Source: Rathayibacter iranicus NCPPB 2253 = VKM Ac-1602
GTDB taxonomy: Bacteria; Actinomycetota; Actinomycetes; Actinomycetales; Microbacteriaceae
Assembly: GCF_003149025.1 (NCBI RefSeq)
Contig: NZ_QGDV01000002.1
Location: forward strand, 62,001 to 126,000
Direction of reading: 5' to 3'
Length of the DNA: 64,000 nt
Shown one piece after another: positions 1 through 7,692 of this stretch (position 1 is the stretch's first letter; each line of letters begins with the position of its first letter). Under the pieces are notes generated by a model. The model worked only from the letters and a program-made list of their open reading frames with translations. It searched no databases and was not told the DNA's origin. Made by a program: the position numbers and the translations under genes.

Positions 1-1395
1 GACGTCGACCTGCATCGGATGACGGCACGGCGCCATCGTGAACTCGTCGCTCCGGGTGAACTCGAACTGCACCGGCCGGCCGGTGGCGAGGACCGCGAGC
101 GCGACCACGTCCTCGGTGAGGATCTCCTGCTTGCCGCCGAAGCCTCCGCCGACCCTCGCCGTGAAGACGCGGACGCTCGCGGGCTCGCGGTCGAAGATCC
201 GCGCGATCTCGTCGCGCACCAGGAACGGCACCTGCGTCGAGGTCCGCAGTACCAGCTCGTCGCCCTCGAGCCAGCCAATCGTACCGTGCGTCTCGAGCGC
301 GGCGTGGGCGACGCGGGATGTGCGGTAGCGGCCCTCGATGACCACATCGGCCTCGGCGAGCCCCGCGGCCACGTCGCCGTACTCGCCGTGCAACTCTGCC
401 ACCACGTTTGCGTCGGGCCTGGCGATCCGTGAGGCGATCGGGTCTTTCTCGGCGTGGAGGAGCGGAGCGCCGGGCGAGCGCGCCTCCTCGGGATCGAAAA
501 CCGCGGGCAGTACCTCGTAGTCCACCTCGATCAGGCGGCAGGCTGCCTCGGCCTGACCCACCGAGTCTGCGACCACGACGGCGACCCGCTGGCCGCGGAA
601 CCGCACCACGGTATCGAGCATGCGGGTGTCGTCGGGGTCGTCGAGTCGCGATTCGTGCCGCGCGGAGGAGTAGAGGACGTCGGGCACATCGGCGGCGGTG
701 AGCACCGCGGTCACGCCGGGAAGCGAGCGGGCCGCGTCGGTGTCGATCGAGCGGATGCGCGCGTGCGCATGAGGACTCTGCAGCACCTTCAGGTGCAGCA
801 GTCCGGGCACCGCGACATCGAGAGTGAACGGCTCGCGGCCCTGCACGATTCGGCGTCCGGCCGGTGCGCCGAGCGAGCGGCCCACCTGTGACTCCTCGGC
901 GGAAGGGCGCCCGGTGCGCCGGACGGCGGTGAGCCGCGCCGCCGGAACTGTGCCGGAATCGCCGGACGCGCACGCCCCGGTCACCGCCTCCTGAATCGTT
1001 CGGTACCCCGTGCACCGGCACAGGTTGCCCTTCATCAGTCGCGGCACGTCCTCGACCGAGACGCCCTCGAGCGCGGTGGCGGTGACGACCATCCCGGCGG
1101 TGCAGAAGCCGCACTGGAACGCACCGGCGTCGACGAACGCCTCCTGCACCGCGGTCGGCTCCCCTCCCGTGCCCAGACCGGTGGCGGTGGTGACGTCGCG
1201 ACCCTCGGCCCGGTACGCGGGGTAGAGGCACGAGTGGAACGGCGTGCCGTCGACCAGGACGGAGCAGGCACCGCAATCGCCGGCGTCGCAGCCCTTTTTG
1301 ACCTCGAAGTGTTCGTGGTCGCGCAGCAGCGTGCGCAGGACCTGACCCGGCCGGGGCGAGGCGTTGACCTGCTCGCCGTTCACCGTGAACCTCAT
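1..1395 (-). CDS. Molybdenum hydroxylase, fused 2Fe-2S / molybdopterin subunit (partial)
   Basis: This is a xanthine dehydrogenase/aldehyde oxidase-family protein, and its 3' part lies outside the left edge. The first ~150 residues are a CoxS/XdhC-type double [2Fe-2S] domain. It carries the plant-type cluster cysteines (CDAGDCGACSVL, then HSC) and the second-cluster motifs CGFCTAGM and CRCTG. After a linker the molybdopterin domain starts (PHAHARI, later GGGFGGK). The iron-sulfur and Mo domains are therefore fused while FAD binding sits on the separate upstream gene. The start ATG overlaps the stop of that gene (ATGA), so the two are translationally coupled. The substrate (purine, aldehyde or N-heterocycle) cannot be read from the sequence. 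The Mo active-site glutamate lies beyond the edge. Confidence 0.9.
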   Translation of the reverse strand, partial: MRFTVNGEQVNASPRPGQVLRTLLRDHEHFEVKKGCDAGDCGACSVLVDGTPFHSCLYPAYRAEGRDVTTATGLGTGGEPTAVQEAFVDAGAFQCGFCTAGMVVTATALEGVSVEDVPRLMKGNLCRCTGYRTIQEAVTGACASGDSGTVPAARLTAVRRTGRPSAEESQVGRSLGAPAGRRIVQGREPFTLDVAVPGLLHLKVLQSPHAHARIRSIDTDAARSLPGVTAVLTAADVPDVLYSSARHESRLDDPDDTRMLDTVVRFRGQRVAVVVADSVGQAEAACRLIEVDYEVLPAVFDPEEARSPGAPLLHAEKDPIASRIARPDANVVAELHGEYGDVAAGLAEADVVIEGRYRTSRVAHAALETHGTIGWLEGDELVLRTSTQVPFLVRDEIARIFDREPASVRVFTARVGGGFGGKQEILTEDVVALAVLATGRPVQFEFTRSDEFTMAPCRHPMQVDV

Positions 1396-2204
1396 ACGAG
1401 AGTTCCCGCCAGTTCGGTGCGAATCTCCTCGGCGAGCACCCGCACGACCGCGTGGCGCCAGTCGGCTGCGCCGTGTGGATCGGTGAACCAGGTCTCGATG
1501 CCGTCGACCGCGTCGCCGAGGTCGGCGGCGGTGGGGGCTTCACCGAAGCGGAGCACCTCCGGCCGTACCGTCGCCGCGGTCACCGTCAGGACGAACCCGC
1601 CGTCCGGGTCGAGGCGCCCAATCACCACGGCACCCGAGCGGCCCAGCGGCGAGAGCGCCGTCTTGCGAAACGCGGTGCGGGCCGCGAGGCAGGCCCGCGG
1701 GAATTCGATCGAGCGAATCACGTCACCGTGGTGGAGCGTGGTGCGCATGTTCCCGGTGACCAGGTCGGCGACCGGCACCAGCACGTCCGAACCGTCGGCG
1801 CGCCAGAGGAGAGCGGAAGCCTCGAGCGCGGCGGCAAGGCTGATCATCGGACCCGCGGGCAGGGCGTTGGCGATGTTGCCGCCGACCGTCGCGACGTTCC
1901 AGATCTTGAACGACCCGAGGAGGGCCGTGCAGCACTGAAAGAAGAGCGGATGCGCGGCGTGGCCCGCATCGGGCATCGCCGCCAGCTCGCTGAGTGTGCA
2001 GGTCGCCGCGATCGAAAGCCCCTGGCTCGTCTGACGGATCGGCTCCCAGCCCAAGCCGTGCAGGTCGAACAATTCATCGAGGTGGTCGTGGGGGAGCGAG
2101 AATACCCACGAGCCCCCGCCGATCACCGCGGAGCGTGGCCCCATCGCCGCCAGCTCGCCGCGCTCGCGCACTACCCGGACGCGCTGGATCGTCGTCAGAT
2201 CCAT
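1392..2204 (-). CDS. Molybdenum hydroxylase FAD-binding subunit (CoxM/XdhB type)
   Basis: The 270-residue protein has the length and layout of CoxM-type FAD subunits. It starts MDLTTIQRVRVV, has the FAD-binding IGGGSW loop near residue 28, and the conserved ATVGGNIANALPAGP segment that contacts FAD in this family. It would pass electrons from the 2Fe-2S domain of its partner to NAD+ or another acceptor. A longer upstream reading frame is rejected because it is antisense to moaE and because a GGGAGGTG ribosome site sits just before this ATG. The gene ends in an ATGA overlap with the fused 2Fe-2S/Mo subunit, and the moa operon lies 79 bp upstream on the same strand. Confidence 0.9.
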   Translation of the reverse strand: MDLTTIQRVRVVRERGELAAMGPRSAVIGGGSWVFSLPHDHLDELFDLHGLGWEPIRQTSQGLSIAATCTLSELAAMPDAGHAAHPLFFQCCTALLGSFKIWNVATVGGNIANALPAGPMISLAAALEASALLWRADGSDVLVPVADLVTGNMRTTLHHGDVIRSIEFPRACLAARTAFRKTALSPLGRSGAVVIGRLDPDGGFVLTVTAATVRPEVLRFGEAPTAADLGDAVDGIETWFTDPHGAADWRHAVVRVLAEEIRTELAGTLV

Positions 2205-2283
2205 GCCGCACCTCCCGTCCACCCTCGTCGTCGGCCTTCCTCCAGTGAACCCCACGCATGTGACACGAGTGTTTCCCCCGCGC

Positions 2284-2715
2284 TCACCCCAGCGAGGCGA
2301 CCCACTCCGACGTGCCGTCGTGGAACGCCTGTTCCTTCCAGATCGGCACCGTCGCCTTAATGTCGTCCACCAGCGCTGCGCAGGCTTCGAACGCCTCCGC
2401 CCGGTGCGCCGACGCGACCGCGCACGCCAGCGCCAGTTCGCCAACGACCAGCGTGCCAACCCGGTGCATGGCGGCGATCCGCGCCTCGGGCCAACGCTGT
2501 GCGATGCGCCCGGCGGAGGCGAGCAGCGCGTCGCCGGCATCGGGATGCGCCTCGTAGGCAAGCCTCAGGACCCCGCGCCCCTCGTCGTGGTCGCGCACCA
2601 CCCCCGCAAAGGTGACGACGGCGCCGTGTGCGGGGGAGTGGACCGCCTGCTCGCACTCGTCAAGCGTGATCGGCTCGGCCGAGAGCCGCGTGAGGGCGAC
2701 GGGCTCAGCGGACAT
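2284..2715 (-). CDS. moaE: Molybdopterin synthase catalytic subunit MoaE
   Basis: MoaE joins two MoaD subunits and converts precursor Z (cyclic pyranopterin monophosphate) to molybdopterin. The 143-residue protein shows the family signatures: GAVVTFAGVVRDHD near residue 31, the ASAHRAEAFEAC segment, and the active-site lysine region VPIWKEQ. Length is typical. The start overlaps the end of mogA by 11 nt, making it the fourth gene of the moeA-moaC-mogA-moaE operon. The Mo enzyme genes follow at once, so cofactor synthesis and the enzyme that uses it are probably made together. Confidence 0.95.
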   Translation of the reverse strand: MSAEPVALTRLSAEPITLDECEQAVHSPAHGAVVTFAGVVRDHDEGRGVLRLAYEAHPDAGDALLASAGRIAQRWPEARIAAMHRVGTLVVGELALACAVASAHRAEAFEACAALVDDIKATVPIWKEQAFHDGTSEWVASLG

Positions 2716-3208
2716 GATCGCCGCCGCCGAGCTGGTCGAGCAGATGCCCGATCACCGGGTCGAGCACGTCGATCCCGTCGCGCACCCCGCCTGGCGAGCC
2801 GGGCAGATTCACCACGACGGTGCGGCCGCTGACACCCGCCAGCCCGCGGCTCAGCACCGCGGTCGGCACCTGGCCCGATCCGCGCGCCCTGACCGCCTCG
2901 GCGAGTCCCGGCAGCGCCCGCTCCACAAGGGGCGCGGTCTGCTCGGGAGTGACGTCGCTCGGGGCGACGCCGGTCCCGCCTGTGGTCACCACCACGTCGA
3001 TCCCGCTGCCGATCGCGTCGGCGATCGCCTCGCCAACTGCGTCACCATCCGCGACCACCACCACACGGGACTCCCAGCCCCGCCCCTCGAACCACGCTCG
3101 CAGCGCCGGCCCCGTTCGGTCCTCGTACACGCCGGACGCGGCCCGGGTGGAGGCGACGATCGCCACCGCCCGCCGCGTCTGTTCCCTGCTCACTTGCTCC
3201 TTGCTCAC
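2705..3208 (-). CDS. mogA: Molybdopterin adenylyltransferase MogA/MoaB
   Basis: The protein adenylates molybdopterin ahead of metal insertion by MoeA. It shows the MPT-binding motifs VVTTGGTGVAPSDVTPE and NLPGSPGG, plus an N-terminal beta-alpha fold (AVAIVASTRA). Several in-frame GTG codons could start it. The one at 3208 is chosen because it forms a GTGA overlap with the moaC stop; GTG at 3220 or 3193 are alternatives that change only the N-terminus. Whether it should be named MogA or MoaB is not resolved, since the two are close homologues and no separate copy is present in the window. Confidence 0.9.
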   Translation of the reverse strand: MSKEQVSREQTRRAVAIVASTRAASGVYEDRTGPALRAWFEGRGWESRVVVVADGDAVGEAIADAIGSGIDVVVTTGGTGVAPSDVTPEQTAPLVERALPGLAEAVRARGSGQVPTAVLSRGLAGVSGRTVVVNLPGSPGGVRDGIDVLDPVIGHLLDQLGGGDHVR

Positions 3209-3684
3209 TCGCTCGTCCACGAGCCGCTCCTCCCGCCCGCCTTCGCGAGCACCCGGATGCCGGTAATGACCGCAGCGCGGTCGACGGCCTTGATCATGTC
3301 GTACACGGTCAGCGCGGCGACACTGACCGCGGTCAGCGCCTCCATCTCGACTCCCGTGCGTCCGCTGGTGCGCACCCGCGCCTCGATGCGGACCCGGCCG
3401 TCCTGCGGCTCCAGGTCGATGTCGACGCCGTCGAGCGCAAGCGGGTGGCAGAGCGGAATCAGCGTCGAGGTCGCCTTCGCGCCGAGAATTCCGGCGATCC
3501 GAGCCACACCGAGCGCCTCACCCTTGGGCAACTCGCCTTGCGCGAGCAGCCGCACCACCTCCGGCGTCGTCTCGACGTACCCCTCGGCGACCGCGGTGCG
3601 CGCGGTCACCTCCTTGGCGCTCACGTCGACCATGTGCACTGCTCCGTCGCCGCGAACATGCGTGAGCTCGTGGCCCTCAGTCAT
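3205..3684 (-). CDS. moaC: Cyclic pyranopterin monophosphate synthase MoaC
   Basis: MoaC works with MoaA to convert GTP to cyclic pyranopterin monophosphate. The 159-residue protein carries the invariant metal/active-site stretch LIPLCHPLALDGVDID, then GVEMEALTAVSVAALTVYDM with the catalytic lysine just after it (IKAVDRA). The start MTEGHELTHV at 3684 fits the family length and gives an 8-nt overlap with the end of moeA. A longer frame upstream is antisense-like filler and was dropped. The gene sits in the operon moeA-moaC-mogA-moaE. Confidence 0.95.
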   Translation of the reverse strand: MTEGHELTHVRGDGAVHMVDVSAKEVTARTAVAEGYVETTPEVVRLLAQGELPKGEALGVARIAGILGAKATSTLIPLCHPLALDGVDIDLEPQDGRVRIEARVRTSGRTGVEMEALTAVSVAALTVYDMIKAVDRAAVITGIRVLAKAGGRSGSWTSE

Positions 3685-4936
3685 CGATCCTCCAGATCTC
3701 GACCGTGTCGCCGGTCGCCGCGTGGTCGATCCCGACCGGGATATGGATGAGCGCCGTCGAGCGCGCGTACGAGGCCAGCAGGTGCGAACTCGGCCCGCCG
3801 ACGGGATGGACGAGGCCCTCGTCATCGAGGACCCCGCGACGGATCTGGTGCAGATGTGCGGGCGATTCCAGAGCAGCGCCGAGCCTGGCCCGGAGCCGAG
3901 GCCGCTCGGCCGGCACGCGACCCGCGAGCGAGCGCAGCACCGGACGCAGGAACACCTCGAACGACACCAGCGCGCTCACCGGATTGCCCGGGAGCGAGAC
4001 GACCGGCAGGTGCACGCCCTCGGCCACCCGCACCAGGCCGAGCCCCTGCGGACCACCGGGCTGCATCTCGACGTGTCCGAATTCCGACCCTGCCGGGCCG
4101 AGCGCGTCGCGTACGACTTCGTAGGCGCCGGCGCTGACTCCGCCGACCGTGATCACGAGGTCGACCTCCGCCGCGTGAGCCTCAAGGAGCGCGAGCAGTT
4201 CGTCGGTCCGGTCGCTCGTGCACGCCGCGACGATCGGCCTCCCACCCGCCTCGCGCACCGCCTCGGCGAGCAAAGCGCCGTTCGCGTCGTAGATCTGCGC
4301 GTCCTCCAGTACCGCTCCGGCGGGTCGGATCTCGTTCCCGGTTGGCACGATCAGCACCCGCAGCCGCGGAAGTACCTCCACCTCGGTCAACCCGAGCGAG
4401 GCGAGCAGGCCGTAGTGCGCCGCGCGGAGGATCGTCCCGGCGGGCAGGGCCAGTTCGCCTGCGCGAGCGTCGCTGCCCCGGGCGCGCACGAAGGTCGCGG
4501 GGACCACCGGATGCGCGAAGGCGACGCTCCCCTCGGCCGGGAATCGCGGCGGATCGACGCGCTCGACCGGCACGACCGCGTCGGCCCCGGCGGGCAGCGG
4601 CGAGCCAGTCATGATCGGCGTCGCGGAGCCGTGCGCGTGCCGTGGCGCCCGGTCGCCGGCGGGGATCGGCGCTGCGACCGGCAACGACACGGGCTGCTCG
4701 GGTGTCGCGGCGGCAACGTCCATCGCGCGCACCGCGAAACCATCCATCTGCGAGTTGTCGAAGCTCGGCAGGTCAAGCGGAGAGGTGACCGAGCGGGCGA
4801 GCACCCGGCGGTCGTAGGCGCCCGGGTCGGCAGAGACGGCGGCCGGATCGAGCACAAGCGTCTCGTGGGCTCCCCGCGTCGCCAACGGAGCGAGCAGAGC
4901 CCGCACTCGGGCGCCATGCACGTCGATTGAGCTCAT
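3677..4936 (-). CDS. moeA: Molybdopterin molybdenumtransferase MoeA
   Basis: MoeA inserts molybdate into adenylated molybdopterin. The 419-residue protein has the family landmarks in order: SFDNSQMDGFAVRA near residue 60, the molybdate/MPT segment TGSPLPAGADAVVPVE, PTGNEI, the VGGVSAGAYEVV loop and LPGNPVSALVSFEVFL, followed by the beta-barrel C-terminal domain. The start at 4936 follows a GAGAGGAC ribosome site. It heads the cofactor operon, with its 5' end facing the divergent moaA gene across about 90 bp, so the intervening DNA probably holds promoters for both directions. Confidence 0.96.
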   Translation of the reverse strand: MSSIDVHGARVRALLAPLATRGAHETLVLDPAAVSADPGAYDRRVLARSVTSPLDLPSFDNSQMDGFAVRAMDVAAATPEQPVSLPVAAPIPAGDRAPRHAHGSATPIMTGSPLPAGADAVVPVERVDPPRFPAEGSVAFAHPVVPATFVRARGSDARAGELALPAGTILRAAHYGLLASLGLTEVEVLPRLRVLIVPTGNEIRPAGAVLEDAQIYDANGALLAEAVREAGGRPIVAACTSDRTDELLALLEAHAAEVDLVITVGGVSAGAYEVVRDALGPAGSEFGHVEMQPGGPQGLGLVRVAEGVHLPVVSLPGNPVSALVSFEVFLRPVLRSLAGRVPAERPRLRARLGAALESPAHLHQIRRGVLDDEGLVHPVGGPSSHLLASYARSTALIHIPVGIDHAATGDTVEIWRIDD

Positions 4937-5014
4937 CGTGTCCTCTCGAGCGGGACGCCCGACCGGCGGACGGGCCGAGTCCATCTTGCCGGGTCGCGGC
5001 CACTTTCTGCGGCG

Positions 5015-5020
5015 TAGTGT
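5015..5020 (+). promoter_or_regulatory. -10-like hexamer for leaderless moaA
   Basis: The hexamer TAGTGT (TANNNT class) ends exactly 6 nt before the moaA ATG, with no ribosome site between. Transcription would start at or next to the start codon. No convincing -35 element is visible. Confidence 0.5.
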
Positions 5021-5026
5021 GAACGG

Positions 5027-6109
5027 ATGAGTACAGCACTGGGGATCCCCGGGATCCGGCCCCGACAGCGCGACGCCGTCCTCCCGGCCGAGCGTCCCGC
5101 GACGGGGCTCCTCCTGGACACCTATGGACGCGTCGCCGACGACCTGCGGATCTCGCTCACCGATAAGTGCAATTTGCGCTGCACATACTGCATGCCCGCC
5201 GAGGGACTCCCGTTCCTCCCGCCCGCGTCGCTGCTCACCCGCGACGAGATCGTGCGTCTGGCGCGGATCGCCGTCGAGCAGTTCGGTGTCCGCCAAATCC
5301 GCTTCACCGGCGGGGAGCCGCTGCTGCGAAAAGATCTGGTCGACATCATCCGCGACGTCGCTGCCCTCGACCCCCGCCCCGAGATCTCGCTCACGACGAA
5401 CGCCATCGGACTTGCCGGACGGGCGGAGGCACTCGCCGGGGCGGGCCTGGACCGCGTCAATGTCTCGCTCGACTCCATCTGCGCCGAGACGTTCGCGAAG
5501 GTCACTCGGCGCCCGTTCCTTGATCGCGTTCTCGCTGGTATCGACGCGCTCGCTCCGGCGGGTCTGAAGCAGACCAAGATCAACGCGGTCCTCCTGCCCG
5601 GAATCAATGACCACGAGGCGCCGGAGTTGCTGGCCTGGGCTCTGGCCGGCGGCCACCAGCTGCGCTTCATCGAACAGATGGCGCTCGACGCCGACCACGG
5701 CTGGGACCGCTCGACCATGATCACGGCCGCCGGCATCCGCGCCCTCCTGTCCGAGCGCTTCGCGCTGAGCCCGCACTCCGCCCCGCGCGACGGGGCACCC
5801 GCCGAACTCTTCGACGTGCGGGAGGCGGGCGGCACCGAGGTTCTGGGTCACGTCGGGATCATCGCCTCGGTCACCGAGAACTTCTGCGCCGACTGCCGCC
5901 GCACCCGCCTCACTGCGGAGGGAGGAGTCCGCAGCTGCCTCTTCTCGAACGAGGAGACCGATCTCCTCGGCCCGATGCGCGCCGGCGTCGATGACCACGA
6001 GGTCGCGCAGCTCTGGCGCGGCGCGATGTGGGCCAAGCCCGCGGGCCACGAGATGAACCGGGCGGGTTTCGTCCAGCCCGAGCGCACGATGAGCGCGATC
6101 GGCGGATGA
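5027..6109 (+). CDS. moaA: GTP 3',8-cyclase MoaA (radical SAM)
   Basis: MoaA is the radical-SAM enzyme that rearranges GTP in the first step of molybdenum cofactor synthesis. The radical-SAM cluster CxxxCxxC is at residues 48-55 (KCNLRCTYCMPAEG), followed by the SAM-binding FTGGEPLLRKD. The C-terminal GTP-side 4Fe-4S cluster is visible as NFCADCRRTRLTAEGG with a further cysteine in VRSCLF. The 360-residue length is normal. An ATGA overlap couples it to moaD. A TAGTGT hexamer 6 nt before the ATG suggests a leaderless message. Confidence 0.97.
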   Translation: MSTALGIPGIRPRQRDAVLPAERPATGLLLDTYGRVADDLRISLTDKCNLRCTYCMPAEGLPFLPPASLLTRDEIVRLARIAVEQFGVRQIRFTGGEPLLRKDLVDIIRDVAALDPRPEISLTTNAIGLAGRAEALAGAGLDRVNVSLDSICAETFAKVTRRPFLDRVLAGIDALAPAGLKQTKINAVLLPGINDHEAPELLAWALAGGHQLRFIEQMALDADHGWDRSTMITAAGIRALLSERFALSPHSAPRDGAPAELFDVREAGGTEVLGHVGIIASVTENFCADCRRTRLTAEGGVRSCLFSNEETDLLGPMRAGVDDHEVAQLWRGAMWAKPAGHEMNRAGFVQPERTMSAIGG

Positions 6110-6348
6110 GCGTGCGGGTCCGCTACTTCGCCGCGGCGAAGGCCGCTCTCGGCCGTGCCGACGACGACTTCGACTCCCTCACGGACCTCGCTGCCCTGGA
6201 GGCGCACCTGGTCGCCTCCTCGCCTGCCGCGGCACCGATTCTTGCCCGCTGCACATTCCTGGTGAGCGGAGTCTCGACGACCGACCGTGCGACGCCACTG
6301 CCGGCGGGCGCCTCGGTCGACGTGTTGCCGCCATTCGCGGGCGGCTGA
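6106..6348 (+). CDS. moaD: Molybdopterin synthase sulfur carrier subunit MoaD
   Basis: This ubiquitin-like, 80-residue small subunit of molybdopterin synthase ends in the required Gly-Gly tail (PPFAGG). The tail is adenylated by MoeB and thiocarboxylated before sulfur transfer. The N-terminus (MSVRVRYFAAAKAALG) matches the family. The ATG at 6106 overlaps the moaA stop by 4 nt, which fixes the start. The gene converges on moeB with only 8 bp between the stop codons. Confidence 0.95.
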   Translation: MSVRVRYFAAAKAALGRADDDFDSLTDLAALEAHLVASSPAAAPILARCTFLVSGVSTTDRATPLPAGASVDVLPPFAGG

Positions 6349-6356
6349 CGCGGTCC

Positions 6357-7463
6357 TCAGGCGTCCCAGCCGGCGATGCCCTCCGCGAGCGAATCGGCCG
6401 CGATTCCCGCCTCCGCCGCACGCTCCGCGGCCAGTCGTGAGCGCACGCCCGACGCGCAATGCAGCACCAGCGGGCCGGTAGGCAGCGCCCGCGGGTCGAA
6501 GCGAGACATCGGCATCCGCACCGCGCCTGGGACCGTCACCGAGCGGTCCTCGTCGTCCTCCCGCAGGTCGACCACCGTCGGAGGCTGGGGTCCCGCCAGC
6601 CGCACCCGCAGTTGCGCCGCCGTGATCGAGCCAGCGGTCGCACGCACCGCAGCGACCGGAGGAACGCTCCGCGCCAACGCCAGCTCGCTCCACGACCCAT
6701 CCAGCGCGTCGTGCAAAAGTATCCGGCCGAACAGGGGCGTCCCGACACCGGTCACCAGCTTCACCACCTCGGCCGCCATCGCCGAGCCGATCGTCGCGCA
6801 CAGCGCCCCGAGCACCCCGACCGTCGCGCAGCTGTCCGCCGCGTCGTGGGCTTGGGGATGGAGGGCGCGCAGCGTGACTCCGCCGCCCGGCGCCTGCGCC
6901 CAGAACGTCGAGAGCTGCCCGTCGAAGCCGAGCGCCGATCCCCAGACGTGCGGCACTCCGGCCCGAGTGGTTGCATCGGAGGCGAGGTAGCGGGCGCCGA
7001 ACGTGTCGAAACCGTCGACCACGACGTCCCAGCCGGCGACCAGCTCGTCCGCGCTGGCCGAGGTGAGCGCGACGGGGAATGCCCGCGCATCAATGCCGGG
7101 GGAGAGCCGCCGCGCGGTCGCCGCGGCCGACTCCGCTTTCGCCAGACCGATCGCGGAGTCGTCATGCGCCGTCTGCCGTGCCAAATTCGAGAGTTCGACC
7201 ACGTCTGCATCGACGATGCCCAGCCGCCCTATGCCCGCCGCGGCGAGCGCCGTGATCACGGGCGAGCCGATCCCGCCCGCGCCCAGCACGAGCACGCGCG
7301 CGTTGCGCAGCCGCCGCTGTCCGAGCTCGCCGATCGGCGCGAGGCGGATCTGCCGCGCGAACCGCTCGCGCTCGGCGTCGGTCAGCGGGGGCCCGGGATC
7401 GACCGGCAGAGTCACGCCCAGCCGCTCGGGGAGACGTGGTTGCGGGTCTGAAGCCTGGCTCAC
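6357..7463 (-). CDS. moeB: MoeB/ThiF-type adenylyltransferase with rhodanese domain
   Basis: The N-terminal two thirds is an E1-like domain: FARQIRLAPIGELGQRRL, the nucleotide loop GAGGIGS and the DNLxRQ-like LSNLARQ. It would activate the MoaD C-terminus with ATP. The last ~100 residues form a rhodanese domain with the active-site loop LHCASGVRS, which would supply persulfide sulfur, so one protein can both adenylate and sulfurate MoaD. The two CxxC pairs that bind structural zinc in E. coli MoeB are not seen. GTG at 7463 is chosen because a CAGACT hexamer lies 6 nt before it; GTG at 7478 is the alternative. Confidence 0.88.
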   Translation of the reverse strand: MSQASDPQPRLPERLGVTLPVDPGPPLTDAERERFARQIRLAPIGELGQRRLRNARVLVLGAGGIGSPVITALAAAGIGRLGIVDADVVELSNLARQTAHDDSAIGLAKAESAAATARRLSPGIDARAFPVALTSASADELVAGWDVVVDGFDTFGARYLASDATTRAGVPHVWGSALGFDGQLSTFWAQAPGGGVTLRALHPQAHDAADSCATVGVLGALCATIGSAMAAEVVKLVTGVGTPLFGRILLHDALDGSWSELALARSVPPVAAVRATAGSITAAQLRVRLAGPQPPTVVDLREDDEDRSVTVPGAVRMPMSRFDPRALPTGPLVLHCASGVRSRLAAERAAEAGIAADSLAEGIAGWDA

Positions 7464-7469
7464 CTCCCT

Positions 7470-7475
7470 AGTCTG
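7470..7475 (-). promoter_or_regulatory. -10-like hexamer for moeB
   Basis: On the minus strand CAGACT lies 6 nt (AGGGAG) before GTG 7463. The first base departs from the TANNNT consensus and the spacer looks like a ribosome site, so either a leaderless start or a short-leader start is possible. Confidence 0.35.
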
Positions 7476-7551
7476 CACGCCAGCCGTTCAGGTCAGACGC
7501 CGGGTTCGTCGCCCCCGGATCGAGGTCTGGGCCCGGCGTCGAGCGCTGCCC

Positions 7552-7628
7552 TGTTCGCAACCGAGGTGGAAAGTGCCAAAAGTGCCCGTTCGCGCCGTTA
7601 TTCGCGTTCTCGACCTCGGTTGCGAACA
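7552..7628. repeat. 16-bp perfect inverted repeat upstream of smc
   Basis: The left arm TGTTCGCAACCGAGGT (7552-7567) and right arm ACCTCGGTTGCGAACA (7613-7628) are perfect reverse complements separated by 45 nt. The loop contains a GTGCCAAAA/GTGCCC direct motif. It lies between the divergent moeB and smc genes. No gene explains it. It may be a dispersed palindromic element or a regulatory structure. Confidence 0.75.
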
Positions 7629-7654
7629 CATCGGCCCGGCGCCACCCCATCGAC

Positions 7655-7660
7655 TACCGT
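7655..7660 (+). promoter_or_regulatory. Candidate -10 hexamer of smc
   Basis: TACCGT lies 32 nt before the smc GTG, with a GGGAGCGAGG ribosome-site-like stretch in between. This suggests a short leader of about 26 nt. No clear -35 is seen. Confidence 0.35.
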
Positions 7661-7692
7661 AGGAGCGTTGTGGATGGGAGCGAGGCGACCGG

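Noticed and set aside
2612-4930. A 772-residue open frame on the plus strand across the molybdenum cofactor genes
   Set aside because: It is antisense to moaE, mogA, moaC and moeA, all of which have clear family motifs. Long antisense frames are expected at this GC content.
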